Positions 21,531-33,600 are shown, counted from the first letter of the stretch. The stretch is DNA of 64,000 bases from Eriocheir sinensis (GCF_024679095.1 NW_026112164.1:497074-561073); one strand, 5' to 3'. Numbers and translations are program-made. Notes: generated by a model not told the origin, from the letters alone.

Positions 21531-21733
21531 AGGAGTAGGAGTAGGAGGAGGATGAGGAGGAGGAGGAGGATACTTGGAAACTTGGAAACATGGAAATGCA
21601 GGCAACAGAAAGCCTATTGGCTCATTACGAGGCCGCCCGCTTGGGTGATTTTATCTGCTCGACCGCCACTTGGGGCTTGATGAGCAGATGAAAGCACCTC
21701 GATATTGAGGAGCAGATGAAAGCCCCTCGTTAT

Positions 21734-24600
21734 TCAGTTTACTCCCGACGCAGCGAAATGACAGTCGATTCTATATTCGAAGGAGTCGATGGTATTCGCA
21801 TTTACTACTTCTGAGGGAAGATTGTTCCAGTGGCGGATGTCTCGGTTTGAAAAGAAACTCCTTCCAATGTCTGTGTTACATCGACTCGACTGAATGAGTA
21901 AACCGTTATTTCTAGTTCTTGAGTTGGTTCGCAGTTCAAAGAATTTGGAGTAATCGACGTTATTGAACTTTTTCAGATACTTGAAGACTTGAATCATATG
22001 CCCTCGTAGGCGTCTTTTCTCCAATGTAAAGAGATTGAGTCGCTTTAGTCGTTCCTCGTACGGTTGAGCCCTTAAGGTTGGAATCATCTTTGTGGCGCGT
22101 CGTTGAATCCTTTCCAGTAAAGCAATGTCCTTTCTGTAATTAGGAGACCAGAACTGTACTGCATACTCGAGGTGCGGTCTTACCATGGAATTATACAAGG
22201 ATAGCATCACGTCTGGTGTTTTACACTCGAAGTTCCTCGCTATGAACCCGAACATAGTGTTGGCTTTGTTGTATGCTCTTTTACAGTGATTCGCGTGTTT
22301 CAGGTCACTGCTGATAGTGACTCAAAGATCCTTTTCCTCCTGCATCGCCTGCAGAGGTTTACCATTCATGATGTATGTGTGGTTACTATTTTGGGACCCA
22401 ATGTGCATGACTTTGCATTTGTCAACATTAAAAGACATTTGCCATTTTTCCGACCATTCGATAATGTGATTGAGGTCTTTCTGAATGATTTTGCAGTCGG
22501 TCTTTGTGAGGGCTTCTCCAGTCTCCACCCACCTTGGTGTCATCTGCAAATTTCGATATTGTGGATTTCAGTCCTGATTCTAGGTCATTGATATATATGA
22601 TAAAGAGGATGGGTCCCAGCACTGACCCTTGAGGCACTCCACTAGTGACTGGAATCCAATCGGAAGGCTGTCCGTTGAGTAGTACTCGTTGTTTTCTGTC
22701 GGTGAGCCAATCTCTTATCCACGCGATCAGATTGGCTCCAATGCCCGCCGAGTGCAGTTTCTTAAGGAGTCGCTCGTGCGGTACCTTGTCGAAGGCTTTC
22801 TGAAAGTCCAGGTATTTAACATCACTGGGGATGTGGGCATCCCAGTTCTTATATATACCTTGGAAGAAGTCTAATAAATTCGTTAGGCAGGAGCGCTTGT
22901 TTCTGAAGCCATGCTGGGTGTCGGAGATTATATTATTGTTTTCTAGAAACTTAACAAGTTTATCTCTAATAATCTTTTCGAGTATTTTTCCTGCCACCGA
23001 TGTCAAACTTATGGGCCTGTAGTTTAATGCAACGCTTTTGTCTCCTTTTTTGAAAATCGGTGTTACATTCGCCATCTTCCAGTCTTCCGGGACCTTGTTT
23101 AGTTGAACTGACCTGTTGAATATGTTAGTGAGTGGTTGAAGTATTTGTTGTTTAAGCTCTTTTAATAAACGCGGGGACAAACTGTCGGGTCCCGTTGACT
23201 TGTTCGTGTCGAGTTTTGTCCAAGTACTTTTTTACTTCTTGGTCGCATATTGAGTCAATTTCCAGGGGCGTGATCTCACTCGGCGGGTCAGGGCCCTCGG
23301 GAATGGTTTCGATGTCCTCGACTGTGAATACGGATGCGAAGTTACTGTTGAGGATTCTGGGCATCTGTTTACTGTCCTGAGTTACAGATCCAGTCTCGTC
23401 TGTCAGGGGACCAATATTGGATTTTACTTTCTTTTTCCATCTTATGTACGTGAAGAATTTCTTGGAGTTTGTTTTGATTTCGCGCGCTATTTGCTTTTCT
23501 TAGTTGCGTTTGCTACTCCGAATAAGGCTGTGACAAGCTCTGAGGCTGTTGTGGTACTGTGTGCTGGCTTCGGCCGTAGCATTCTCTTTCATCAAATTAT
23601 AATTCCTTTTTTTTAGGTTTACTGCCCTTTTTATTTCTCTGGTCATCCACGGTGGATCTGCGGCCCCATTTACTCCCCTGGATTTCGTAGTCACTGTAGC
23701 CTTCCCTACCTGGAACAGCTTATCTTTGAAGACGTTCCACGCGTTGTCGATTGTATTGTCGGTGATGTCAAGTTGGTCCCAGGTCGTAGGGGGAAGCAGC
23801 GCACGGGCTAAGTTGAAATTTCCTTTTTTGTAATCTGGTATCGCTAACGGATTATCTACGAGTTTGTGACATATGTTGACATTAAAACGGATTAAGTGGT
23901 GATCGCACCCATTAAGTTTCTCACCAACTGTACAGTCGCGAATGAGGTCGGGGTCGCTTACTAATACCAGATCCAGCAGATTGTTTTCTCTTGTTGGTTG
24001 AGTTACAACTTGAGTGAGGAACGAATCCTCCACCATTTCTATAAGCCTGTTACCTCTTGATCTCCAGTCATCAATACCCAGTCAATGTTAGGGCAATTAA
24101 AGTCCCCAATTGTAATTGCTTCCTTGCTTTGTGTTAGAGAGTGAATCTCTTCGTAGAGGGCAGTGTCATCGGCTGCCTGTTGTTTCGGAGGCCTGTATAC
24201 GGTTGCAAGTGTTAGTCTATTGTTATTTGTGGTTATTTCCACATAGACAGAATCGTATTTCTCTGCGTCCTGTTTGTCTACTTTTATGGCAGGGAGCGTA
24301 CTTTTTACGTAGCAAACTACTCCTCCTCCTTTCTTGTGCTTTCGACTTTTGTGGAAGCTTTCGTACCCACGGAATGACAGTTCGGATTCTAGATGTGCAG
24401 AGTTGGCCCAAGTCTCTGTGATGGCTACCACATCTGGTTTCTCTGTTGCGGTATACGCCCTAATTTCGTCCTTTTTTGGGTATTAAACTATGTGCATTTG
24501 TGTACATGATAGAAATGTGACCCCTGTTTTTGCCGTGACGAGTTGTACCAGTTCGCTTGTCGGAGGCGTCGTTAGTTACACAGTTTCTTGTGAGTCGCAC
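21734..24600 (-). pseudogene. LINE ORF2: endonuclease and reverse transcriptase, multiply frameshifted
   Basis: The polyprotein starts with a basic stretch, then IMYTNAHSLIPKKDE. Endonuclease: ITETW, KKGGGVVCYVKS, YDSVYVEI, TVYRPPK, GDFNCPNIDW and CDHHLIRF. Linker: [77 protein letters not shown] and the catalytic FADDTK. The C-terminal part has VRPHLEYAVQFWSP and RHWNNLPSEVVNA. In target-primed reverse transcription the endonuclease nicks DNA and the RT copies the LINE RNA. Frame breaks occur near 24040, 23500, 23180, 22530 and 22320-22255, so the gene is dead, although all catalytic motifs are still legible. The stop is at 21734. Confidence 0.9.
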
Positions 24601-24615
24601 CGACGCTACGGGTTG

Positions 24616-24790
24616 GTTGATCAAGGGCTGTCTTTGCCCCGTCCTCGCCCGCCGTTTTTTGAAAGATTTTTCAAAAAGCTTTTCACTGCCTCGTCCATAA
24701 GCCTCCCGAAACGAGCCGAACCAACCTCATTCAGGTGTAGTCCATCGTTTCAGAACAAGTCTGAACGCTCAAAGAAGTGGTGTCAGGCAT
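24616..24790 (-). pseudogene. LINE ORF1 C-terminus (SGNH block V)
   Basis: Minus-strand frame with HFFERSDLF, an in-frame TGA, then NDGLHLNEVGSARFGRLMDE and a Lys/Gly/Arg-rich tail ending in a TGA near 24616. The Asp and His of DGLHLN correspond to the last catalytic block of the SGNH hydrolase domain, as in DGHHLN of the first LINE. The rest of ORF1 is absent. Confidence 0.75.
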
Positions 24791-25349
24791 TTGTAGAAGG
24801 AAGAGGAGAAGGAGAAGTAGGTGGAGGAGGAATAACAAGATGAGAAGCAGGAAGAGGAAAGAGGAAAAAAAAAGGAATAAAACAAACAAATAAGGAAAAC
24901 GAGCAAGAAGAGGAAGAGGAAGAGGAGGAGAAAGAGAAATAAAAATAAACAGGATGACGGAGGAGTACCAGAAGGAAGCGAAAGAGGTAAAAGAATAATA
25001 AGAATAACAAGCGAAATAAAGAAGGAAGAGGAAGAAGAATAATGACCAAAGCGAAAAAGGAAGAAGGAGAAGAGAAGAGAAAACAAATAAAAACGAGTAA
25101 GATAATGTAGAGTAAAGAAGAATAAGAATAAGAGGAAGAAGACCAGGAAGAAGATAAAGAAAAGGAAGAGGAAGAAGAAGATGAAGAGGGAGAATGAGGA
25201 AAGGGAAGCGTGAGAGATGGAAGAAAAATAAGGGAAGGAGGAGAAGGAAGGAGGGGAAAGAGGAAGAAATAGAGAAAGAAAAGAAAATGATGAAGAGGAT
25301 GAAATCGAAGAGAGAAAGGAAAAAAAAAAGGAAGAAGAAAGAGAAAGAG

Positions 25350-25424
<75 letters not shown>
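24791..25424. repeat. GA-rich low-complexity DNA and (GA)n array
   Basis: AGAAGG/GAGGAAG-type sequence with a pure (GA)n run at 25352-25424. Long minus-strand frames (Leu/Ser/Phe-rich) are compositional. Confidence 0.85.
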
Positions 25425-25427
<3 letters not shown>

Positions 25428-25511
25428 TGAAGAGAGAACAGAAATGAAACGAGAAGGAATAGGAAGAGAAGAGGGCAGGAAAGGGCATAGTAGTAGTAGT
25501 GTACTATAGTC

Positions 25512-25942
25512 TGTTCAAAGTCAGAGTTCCTCTGGCGCCTAGGCAGCATTTTTAACGACGCACCTGATTGGCTGGGCTCCCCCCTCGGTTCTCGCCCCGG
25601 TTGGCTTGCTTCCTCTCCGCCTCTCGTGGAGGCGACAGTCACTCAGACAAGTCAGACATGCTCTTGGTGGTAAATGTTTCTTATATTATTTGCCTCGGGT
25701 CACATTGTACAAGATAGGCTGGTCAATTATACTTAACACCGTTATACGAAGCAGTGATTGCAGACCATAAATATGCTTGTCACAACTCATTAAAACAAAA
25801 AGTAAACAAATGAGGACGAGTATAAGTGAAGGAACGGGTCTGAAACGTTTGTAACACTTTCACATATTTGCAGCAAATATTGAGTCAGTGCTAATACAAA
25901 CCATTGCATGCTATAAAGAATCAGGAGCGTCATTACAAACGC
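25512..25942. mobile_element. TIR element Z, copy split by the LTR retrotransposon
   Basis: Identical by eye to 17242-17675. It is interrupted inside its right TIR at GCTGCC; the missing terminus (AGGGGCCAGAGGAACACC, CTTTGAACAC) is found directly after the right LTR at 35548. Confidence 0.85.
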
Positions 25943-27177
25943 TGCCGCCAGTTTTAGACCCTTCTTTTCTTGTATTAAATCAACTCTTTTATCACTCATT
26001 AATTACTCCATAAATGATCTCACCGTCTCGTATCCCTGGAAGCGTGATCCGGCTTAAGTTGTTATTGGAGACTGGTGTTCGGGGATAAACAAGGGAAAAA
26101 GAAAATATACATTTATTTAAAATTAAATGAAAGTAATTGACTTACGAAATATTCTTTGCTCAGACGATCATAACACTGGCATATTCAGCAATGGATGCAA
26201 CATATGACAAACGACATGTCTTAAACATAATACTACAATATGTGCTCAGTTGTTGCCAATAATAATAACACTCGTCGTTCCACAAGCAGTGGTTTGTATC
26301 TCTCTGCTTACATCACAATCATTATGTACTCTCTTCACAAAATCCTACTACACATTCCTATAGTATAATCTACTACAAGTCACGGAAGCACCAAATACCA
26401 CACCCAGTGCTTTTACCTTTGCTTTACATCGCAAACAAATAATCACAGTCCTGTCCCACTCACAATCCTACTTCACATCTCCTACATTATAATCTCCAGG
26501 ACAATACAGTCGGTTTCCCTTAGATTCTCGAATTTCTACTCACGATTAAGATCACAACAGCCATCCTCGGCTGAGTGAGTAGCAGGTCTGCTTGAGGCGA
26601 GAACCAAGCTCGGTCTACTCATACCACTGATCTCTAGGCCACATTTTTCTTTGCTTTAGGCGGACTTACATCCTTGACACGCCCTTAATTTTCTACATAA
26701 CCAATGGCCAATACTTCCTGTCACACCCATCTGCTCGCTCATTATGTTGTATTGTTTTACTTCTGCTATTCGTGAGTCAGTCTTAAGACACTCCCACAGT
26801 GATTTTTCTGTTAAATTATTGGCTCATAACATGTCGCCACGACTGACGTCACGGATCAGAGTCTTTTTCAATGGTTGTTCACACTTTCTGACCACGCCCA
26901 CTGGGTATCTGTTTTATGTATCTGAGTCTGGGTATCTGTTTTCCTTTACCCTCGTTGTTTCCCCTCTTTTGTACTTGAGATGTTTACACTGTTATATATG
27001 TCACCATTCTTGTTAGTGTTTGTCCTGTCAGATGTTTACACAGTTGTATATCTCTCATTCCTCTCTGGGTATCTGTTTTTCTTTATCCTCGTTGTTTCCC
27101 CTCTTTTGTACTTGAGATGTTTACCCTGTACTGTTATGGCTATTCCTCTTGTTTGTTCGTTTTCTGGTTCCTGACAT
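25943..27177 (-). repeat. 3' LTR
   Basis: In element sense it starts TGTCAGGAACCAG next to the polypurine tract and ends CTAAAACTGGCGGCA. The outermost bases are ambiguous by a few positions because the flank shares GGCAGC with the end. It matches the right LTR over its full length. Confidence 0.9.
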
Positions 27178-27190
27178 ACTTCCCCTTCCG
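27178..27190 (-). other. Polypurine tract
   Basis: Minus strand GGAAGGGGAAG directly upstream of the 3' LTR, the expected plus-strand primer position. It fixes the inner LTR border. Confidence 0.75.
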
Positions 27191-27220
27191 GAAGATCTCG
27201 CCCCTGAGATCTCACAGGTG

Positions 27221-28970
27221 TTAGTGGAGAAGATACTCGTTGCAATGTCTGCAGTTGGCTTGAGTCTGAAGTATGCAGCGTCGTGCGTAGCGCAGGACAT
27301 AGGAATACCCCACGGCAGACGTCACCAGCAGTAGAACCAGGATCACGACAATGGCGAAGACAATCCACCAATGGATTACGGGTTGAAAGGGCTGATCCGG
27401 CTCGACCACAGAATTGAGGGGCTGCAAGCCAGCTGTTAGCTAGTGTAAGGGGATGGACTCAGCACTGCGAAGAGAACCTTGCCGAAGCGTCAATATACCA
27501 CTACCCGTCAAGCTGACAGTATGTCTGTTTACAGGTTATGGCATGTGAGTGTCAGAGTGATGGGGGAGGCAAGTGAACAGGTCCAGTAGCCAGGACCTTT
27601 TATAAACATAGGGGGAAATGTTTTCAAGACTATTGTGCGGCAGAGGTTGATCACTGACTCATGTTTCAAGAAAGCAGCCGATTCACAAGAGGCTGCGTTA
27701 CTAGCCTCATAGACGGGGCCTGTGGGAGGACAAACTAACATATGGTTATTCTTGTTACAGTGTTTTATACTAGAAAGCAGAAAATATATTTTCCTATTCT
27801 CACTGAAGGCAATACATCTTGAATCAACACTATACATAAGAAAGTAAGTGCTATTCTGCACAGAAAATGGAAGGGAGTCGATTCGAAAGACATCAAAGGT
27901 GTCAATCGGATCTCCTCGCAAAGGTTTGGTGAAATAGAAATTACGAGAATCGTGCAAAGCCGTTGTCCTGGAGGACAGTTATTACATCCCTATATAGAGC
28001 TAAAAAATCAAGAACTGCAAGGCACAAAAGACCTGGAGGCCGAGCCTAGGCTTCCTTTAATGTACTGAACAACTGTTTGTTTCACATAATGGTTGGAGTT
28101 ATGTATGTTTGCAGGGGAGCCTGCAGACTCAAATATAAATCTTGTATACCTGGTCTTATGTGTCTCAATGCTAAGTCAAAATATAACAATTCTTGTCGGA
28201 GCTTTTTTCTCTTCCTAATGCCATAGTCTATAGTAAAATGGCGCACAACTTGGTTCAATACATCTACAGCTGAATATAGCCTATTAAAGGCAGATTGCAT
28301 GGCATGCATATTACTTAATGATGTTGAGTTTTCCATAATAAACATTTAACTATATAAAATCTTTCTCAGTTAATGACTCTAGTCCTCTATTTTTTCATGA
28401 ATAGCATCAACTTGAGCCTGGGTCGCGGTACCAAATAGGTTATTAGACAAGGATCTTCAAAAAAAATATTTCCCGTTTTTTTCCCTTTTTTTTTCTATAA
28501 TTCATAGAAGCATGCAGCTTGTTTTGAATAGTAGTCATCACATAGCCTAAAACTTTTCTTAGATGATGCAACAATGAACTGAATTCGTTTTCAAAATTAA
28601 AGAGTGTGTATTTTTTTTTTTTTTCCTTTTACAGCTGGATACTCAGGTGACATTTGAATAACATTTCAAGTAACGAAGCAGTTAAAATCCGTGCTTTATA
28701 TAATGCAGCTAAAACATCTTCTGTAAGGCTAAACAGTACTATAGTCTCTATCTGTGAGGACTATAATATAGAGAGTATGTTGGTGTGAAACTTTGGCCAG
28801 CATGTGTTGGGGACTCCTGTTGTGTCATTGAGTAGTACACCGAAAGAGTCAAATCAATCTGTGGTTTATTTCGTCATATTTCCGCTCAATTATTGCATTT
28901 TCATCCTTATGCATTATTCCTGTTCTATATCGTATTAGTTTTGAAATTACATTAGGCAACTCTTGTACCG
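27221..28970 (-). pseudogene. env: Envelope-like glycoprotein region of the LTR element, fragmented
   Basis: Several minus-strand frames lie between integrase and the 3' LTR, the position of env in errantiviruses. A fragment at 28345-28082 is helical. The one at 27957-27529 has a Cys-rich ectodomain-like pattern with an FDVFRIDSLPF motif and conserved-looking Cys. The last (27427-27221) has a strongly hydrophobic segment (VIHWWIVFAIVVILVLLLVT) followed by a short basic, Cys-containing tail, which fits a C-terminal membrane anchor. The arrangement resembles the F-type fusion proteins of errantiviruses and baculoviruses. Stops and frameshifts separate the parts, and the upstream portion to about 28970 is poorly legible. 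Assignment rests on position, the membrane anchor and motif resemblance. Confidence 0.65.
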
Positions 28971-29114
28971 TCGAAGAGCGAAGGCTTTATCTATGCCGAG
29001 GTGGCTCTGAATGTTTGGGAGTAACCTGAGAAGGTAGGGCCTGTGCATCAGCTGTTTATTGCTGTTGTAGAACGAACATTATTTAATGTATCATGAGTAG
29101 CAGTCACCTCTCCG

Positions 29115-30540
29115 CTACGAGATATAATTTTCCGTAGAATTTTTCTCAGCGATTTCACGGTTGAGCAATGCAAAGAATAGATCAGTGTCTGTCTCTGGAT
29201 TTAAAGGGTATGCTCGCCTAATCGTTGGACATTGCTGCACATCAATGCAATCTTCATGAAGAACTTTTACTATATCTGTGGGGGCCGTTGAAACCTTACT
29301 AGTCATGAGGTTCCTAATTTTTACCATTATATCACTGATCTTCTCTATTACCCTGTAGGGTCCATCAAAAATAGGTTGCAACTTTTTCTTTTCTTTTCTT
29401 TTTGGTGTATGTTTGAGGAACACTCTGTCGCCAACGTTGATAGTTTTGATTTTTGTAACTTGGTAATACTTTTCCATTTCTTCTCTACTTTCTTCATTGT
29501 AAACCTGGCATCTATCATAAACTTTATTTGCAACTGCAGCCATTTCCTCTTCATAGGAGTCAATATCATAAACTTTCCTTGCATTACATCCATTTCCTCT
29601 TCATGGGAGTAAATATCATAAACTTTCCTTGCAATTGCAGTCATTTCCTCTTTATAGGAGTAAATATCATAAACGTTCCTTGCAAATACAACCATTTCCT
29701 CTTTATAGGAGTAAATATCATACCAGGGCTGCTGAATTTTTTTCTAACATAGTGTAGGGTACAGGAGGATCTCTAAAAATCCTCTCTCTATCTCTCTCGA
29801 TAAAATGGGGACTCCTTTATGGTGCGATAATACGCAGGATTATAGGCCAAGATGTCTATAAGTAGCATTATATCCCAAACGGACACATTTCCTAGAACAT
29901 TCTCCTCAAAATGTTAACAACAGTATAATTTGCGCGCTTTATTATTCCATTTCCATTTGTATGGTAAGCCGTTATTCGCGTGTCGCACAGGTAGCTTCTA
30001 ATTTATCTCCTGCATCACGGAATTAACGAACTCTGAACCTTGACCTGTAACAACTGTCTGAGGAACACCGTGTACACAAACAACATCCACGTACAACGCC
30101 CTTGCCATCTCGCGGGCTTCCTTACTTCGTAAGGGTACTATAATCAAATACCTTTTAAAAACATCAACTATGGGCATTACGTATCGAACCCCATTGTCCG
30201 ATACACCCATGGGACCCACAAGGTCCATGTGTATTCTTCCAAAAGGAGCGGTGACGTCTGGATATTGCCGCCAAGGAGCAGGGTGCAAGTTCCCAACTCA
30301 CTTTTAAAACGACTACCATGACGCACTTCCTTACATAATTTTCTACATCCCGTTTCATTCCAGGCCAGAAAGCGAACTTTCTACACCGACATAACGTAAC
30401 TTTGGTTACTCCGTGCCCTGCAGTGGCGACGAATGAGCCAGAGTTATCGCCTTGGAAATACTTGGGGGGTAGAATCACCACCTTAGTGGCTTCTCCGTAC
30501 GGACTCACTAAAACACATCATTTATTTCCACCTGTAACTC
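29115..30540 (-). pseudogene. pol: Integrase of the LTR element, broken
   Basis: In element order there is an H2C2-like N-terminal finger region (AGHGVTKVTLCRCRKFAFWP, GMKRDVENYVRKC), then the catalytic core with FGRIHMDLVGP, where the first Asp is kept. VVTGQGSEFVN follows, where the usual second catalytic Asp (TDQGSEF) is replaced by Gly. The C-terminal domain has GDRVFLKHTPK and FDGPYRVIEKI, the GPY/F-type module. The core and C-terminal parts are in different frames. The intervening region contains a 51-bp tandem repeat (29541-29743). The protein could not be active. Confidence 0.85.
29541..29743 (-). repeat. 51-bp (17-codon) tandem repeat within the integrase region
   Basis: Four units of 50-51 bp. 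On the minus strand they encode variants of KVYDIYSYKEEM with a variable dipeptide. One unit is one base short, which shifts the frame. The last unit merges into the normal integrase frame. Confidence 0.85.
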
Positions 30541-30775
30541 TGACAGGGGCGGCATCTCACATTATGCCCATCTTCAACACAATATAACATAATTTCCACC
30601 TGTACCTCTAACAGGGGCGGCATCTCACATTATGCCCATCTTCAACACAATATAACACATTTTCCACCTGTACCTCTAACAGGGGCGGCATCTCACATTA
30701 TGCCCATCTTCAACACAATATAACACAATTTCCACCTGTACCTCTAACAGGGGCGGCATCTCACATCATGCCTTT
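30526..30775. repeat. 68-bp tandem repeat between RNase H and integrase
   Basis: Four units, exact 68-bp spacing (TTCCA at 30526, 30594, 30662, 30730), each with CACCTGTACCTCTAACAGGG and GCGGCATCTCACATTATGCC. As 68 is not a multiple of three, the expansion disrupts any pol frame here. Confidence 0.9.
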
Positions 30776-31089
30776 TTTCTCTGAGTCTTTGCTCAATTTT
30801 CATTCATGGGGTTTCCTTCTTTTAGCATACTTATATGCTGGCTGCTCATCATGCAGCTCACTAATCTCCTGAATACTCTAGTCAAGTGTGTGGCCAATAC
30901 ACTCACTATTCAGGTTCATACATATATTTTATTTTCTCATCTTTCGGCGCCTGTTTCTTTTTCTGCACTAGTGCAGTACCTTGCCCCTCATTATCCACGT
31001 GTTCCACGGTTTTTGTTGTTCCCCATCCACAAACATTATCGCGCGTTTCCTTCTAATTCAATCTCAGTGTCCTGTGAGCCTTCATCCTT

Positions 31090-32340
31090 GATAAAAAAAA
31101 TCTGCTACTATATTTTCATTGCCAGGCAAATGATTGATTGTAAAACCATACTCACTCATGAGAGTCTGCCATCTCCTGCCGTTGGGACTAGCTACCTGTA
31201 ACAACCATACTAAAGGTCTGTGATCCGTGTGGATCTCAACAGGGTAACCCAGTATTAATGGGCGGTTTACGTGTAACCCATAAATTACTGTTAAAGCCTC
31301 TCGTTCAACTATATTGTTCCGCTGTTCTGCCGTATTCAGTTTCTCACAAAAAAAGATACAGGTCTTAGTTTATCATCATTATCCTGTTATTGCAATACTC
31401 CACCAGTATTGTAGTAGGATACGTAGAGTGACTGTACCAAGCATTCTATCCTTAAGGGTTGAGAACGCAATTTTTGTTTCATCCGTCCATATGAGTGGAG
31501 TTTTAATTATTTATTTATTTATTTATTTATTTTTTGTGTACCTTTCTTCCCTTTGTAAATCTTTAGAAAAGGAGCAACAATTTGTGAATAATTTGCAATA
31601 AATTTGCGATAATAATTAGTCAATCCAAGAAATGACTGTAAATCATGAACAGTTTGAGAGGCCGGGACGTTTTGTATGGCCTCCAGCTTGCTAGACTGAG
31701 GTCTTATTCCCTCTGAGCGGATGGCATGGCCCAGGTAATCTACTTTGTCCTTAAAAAAGTTACACTTCTCCATCTTAAGAGTCAGTTTGGCTTCCTTTAA
31801 GCGATCCAGAATTTGTTCTAAGTTATCTGCGTGATTAGAAAATATTTCGCCCAGGATAATTATGTCATCAAGGTACACCTGAACCTTGTTGCTTAATAGT
31901 CCTGTAAGGACAGTGCTTATTATTTTCTTGAAGCAGGACGGGGCTGTTTTAAGGCCAAAGGGGAGGGAAGTAAATTCCCAATGTCCTGCTGGAGAAGAAA
32001 ATGCCGTCCTCTCTCTGCTGATTTCATCTTGGGGGATTTGATGGTAACTCTGTTTCAAGTCTAGGCATGAAAAAAAACTTACTATCTCCCAATTGATTGA
32101 GTATGGTAGTTATATTAGGGAGTGGGTACCGGTCGTCCCGTAGTGTTTTATTAAGTGCCCGGAAGTCCAGACAAAGTCGTAGTACTCCATCTTTTTTTGC
32201 ACTGGGATAAGTGGGGCATTATAGGGTGATCGCGAAGGGCGAATCACACCCTGTTGCTGGAGCGATATAAGTTGTTCATTTACTCTGTCATGATAACTGA
32301 TAGGAATGTTATATGGACGCCTGTACACTACTTCATCAGT
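31090..32340 (-). pseudogene. pol: Reverse transcriptase and RNase H of the LTR element, broken
   Basis: RT: VYRRPYNIPIS, GVIRPSRSPYNAPLIPVQKK, then in a second frame HQIPQDEISRERTAF, FTSLPFGLKTAPSCF and the catalytic YLDD, followed by CNFFKDKVDYLGH and LQSFLGLTNYYRKFI. These are standard Ty3/Gypsy RT blocks. RNase H follows after a (TTTA)n interruption at 31501-31535: NTAEQRNNIVEREAL and EIHTDHRPLVWLL with acidic residues kept, then HLPGNENIVADF. Frame changes occur near 32060-32160 and 31520, with further stops around 31370-31430. The order RT-RNase H-integrase is that of Ty3/Gypsy. Confidence 0.9.
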
Positions 32341-32417
32341 GTTTTGCTTGATGGTGCTTAAAAAAATAGGGCGTTACTGTTAATGGTTCTTGTTCTGTGG
32401 AAAACACTGTTATATAT

Positions 32418-33330
32418 TTATCTATTAAGGACTTTAAAACCTGATTCTCTCTCTTCACTTGGGAATTTAGCGTCAACAATTTGATAGAGGCTTTTCTTCC
32501 TTACTTCAAGCTCTGCGGGCTTCGAGTCTGTTTTAGCTGTGTCAGCGGTCTGTACACTAGATACTTGTGGCAGATCAGCGTATAGCTCATGAGTGACAGG
32601 CTTCACAAATCCTAACGTTGTATTATCATCTATCTTTACACTCACTTTCAATATTCAAGTACGGCACAGTGACATAAGATCTTTGATTGTCAGATGAAGG
32701 GGTTAACTTAACTATCCCTGAGCACAAGACTCTAGCCTGATGAGTACTAATACAAGGTTCAAATAAAGCTTCACTTGCCTGTAGTTGCGTCACTAGCGTT
32801 ATGTAACCTGCAACAGATGCATGCAGTTGCAAAGGTTCCGCTGCTTGCCAACGTACGGCCTTATTTTCAGTGAGACCTTCTTCATTTCCATCTACATTTA
32901 GCTAAGATCCTTCACCTCTAGATATAAGACATATTTTTCCTGGGATAATTGTATGGTTTCCCCTTCTATTATCAGTTTTAAGCTTCGTTCTTTTGTTCCT
33001 CATTTAGTTGCAATGTTTTCAAAATAATCTCGTGCTACACGACAAATCAGTATTCAGCATAATATGAGTTGGCAAATCTACATCGCGTGTTATCAATAAG
33101 TCTTGGAAACTACTATTTCCTTCCATATTAACTTGTCTTTTACCGTCATTTTCAATATGGTATCTTTGCACAGAGACAATATTCACGGGTTTCGCTTCAC
33201 AGTTATTTACTGCGAGCCCTAATTCTTTAATAAATTCATCCGTTAAAAACTCACACACGCTCCTGGTTCTAGGAGCGCTGCCACTTTTGCATATGTGTTA
33301 TCATGAGTAGTGGATCTGCCTACCAAAGTT
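32418..33330 (-). pseudogene. pol: Protease and pro-RT linker remnant of the LTR element
   Basis: Near 33300 a retropepsin-like site appears as ALLEPGACVSF, where the D-T/S-G triad would be expected, followed after a frame break by LTDEFIKELGLAV. Downstream frames (33258-33019, 32832-32626, 32651-32418) form a linker to the RT without known motifs. The altered triad and frame breaks indicate loss of function. I cannot say whether the altered triad is ancestral or a later mutation. Confidence 0.55.
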
Positions 33331-33344
33331 ACTCTTGAGTTATG

Positions 33345-33600
33345 TTGATTATAGCCTTCTTTTCATTATTTTTAAGGTCACTCCCTTGTTCGTTATAGCC
33401 TTCTTTTCCTTATATTTATGTGAGGCGGTTACTCCCTTCTTCGTTATAGCCTTCATCTTATTATATTAAAGGTTACTCCCTTCTTCGTTATAGCCTTCAT
33501 CTTATTATATTAAAGGTTCCTCCCTGTTTTGTTCTTCGCTCATTTTCCGTTTTTTCCACTGCAAGTGTGCATATTTATTTATTTATTTATTTATTTTCAT
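33345..33600. repeat. ~50-bp tandem repeat and (TTTA)n
   Basis: Four units with CGTTATAGCCTTC and GGTTACTCCCTTCTT, followed by (ATTT)n at 33567-33597. This is where gag coding sequence would be expected, and none is legible. Confidence 0.75.

Larger units (their letters stand above)
21590..24790 (-). mobile_element. CR1-like LINE, 5'-truncated, with ORF1 tail and full-length ORF2 remnant
   Basis: The element runs on the minus strand from an ORF1 fragment (24790-24616), through an endonuclease-RT ORF2, to a short 3' UTR ending in a (TCC)n-like tract near 21555-21590 (plus strand GGA-rich). The ORF1 type matches the LINE at 601-2041. The 5' end is cut by GA-rich DNA at about 24790. Confidence 0.85.

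Noticed and set aside
20366..21555. Repeat proteins on both strands (Arg-Glu-Pro or Leu-Ser-Ala-His types)
   Set aside because: 33-bp minisatellite period is a multiple of three; no conserved start, no preference between strands.
24731..25642. 303-codon minus-strand ORF homologous in part to that at 16626-17372
   Set aside because: Shared part is element Z and GA-rich DNA; the rest is compositional Leu/Ser/Phe, and the exon-like peptide is absent here.
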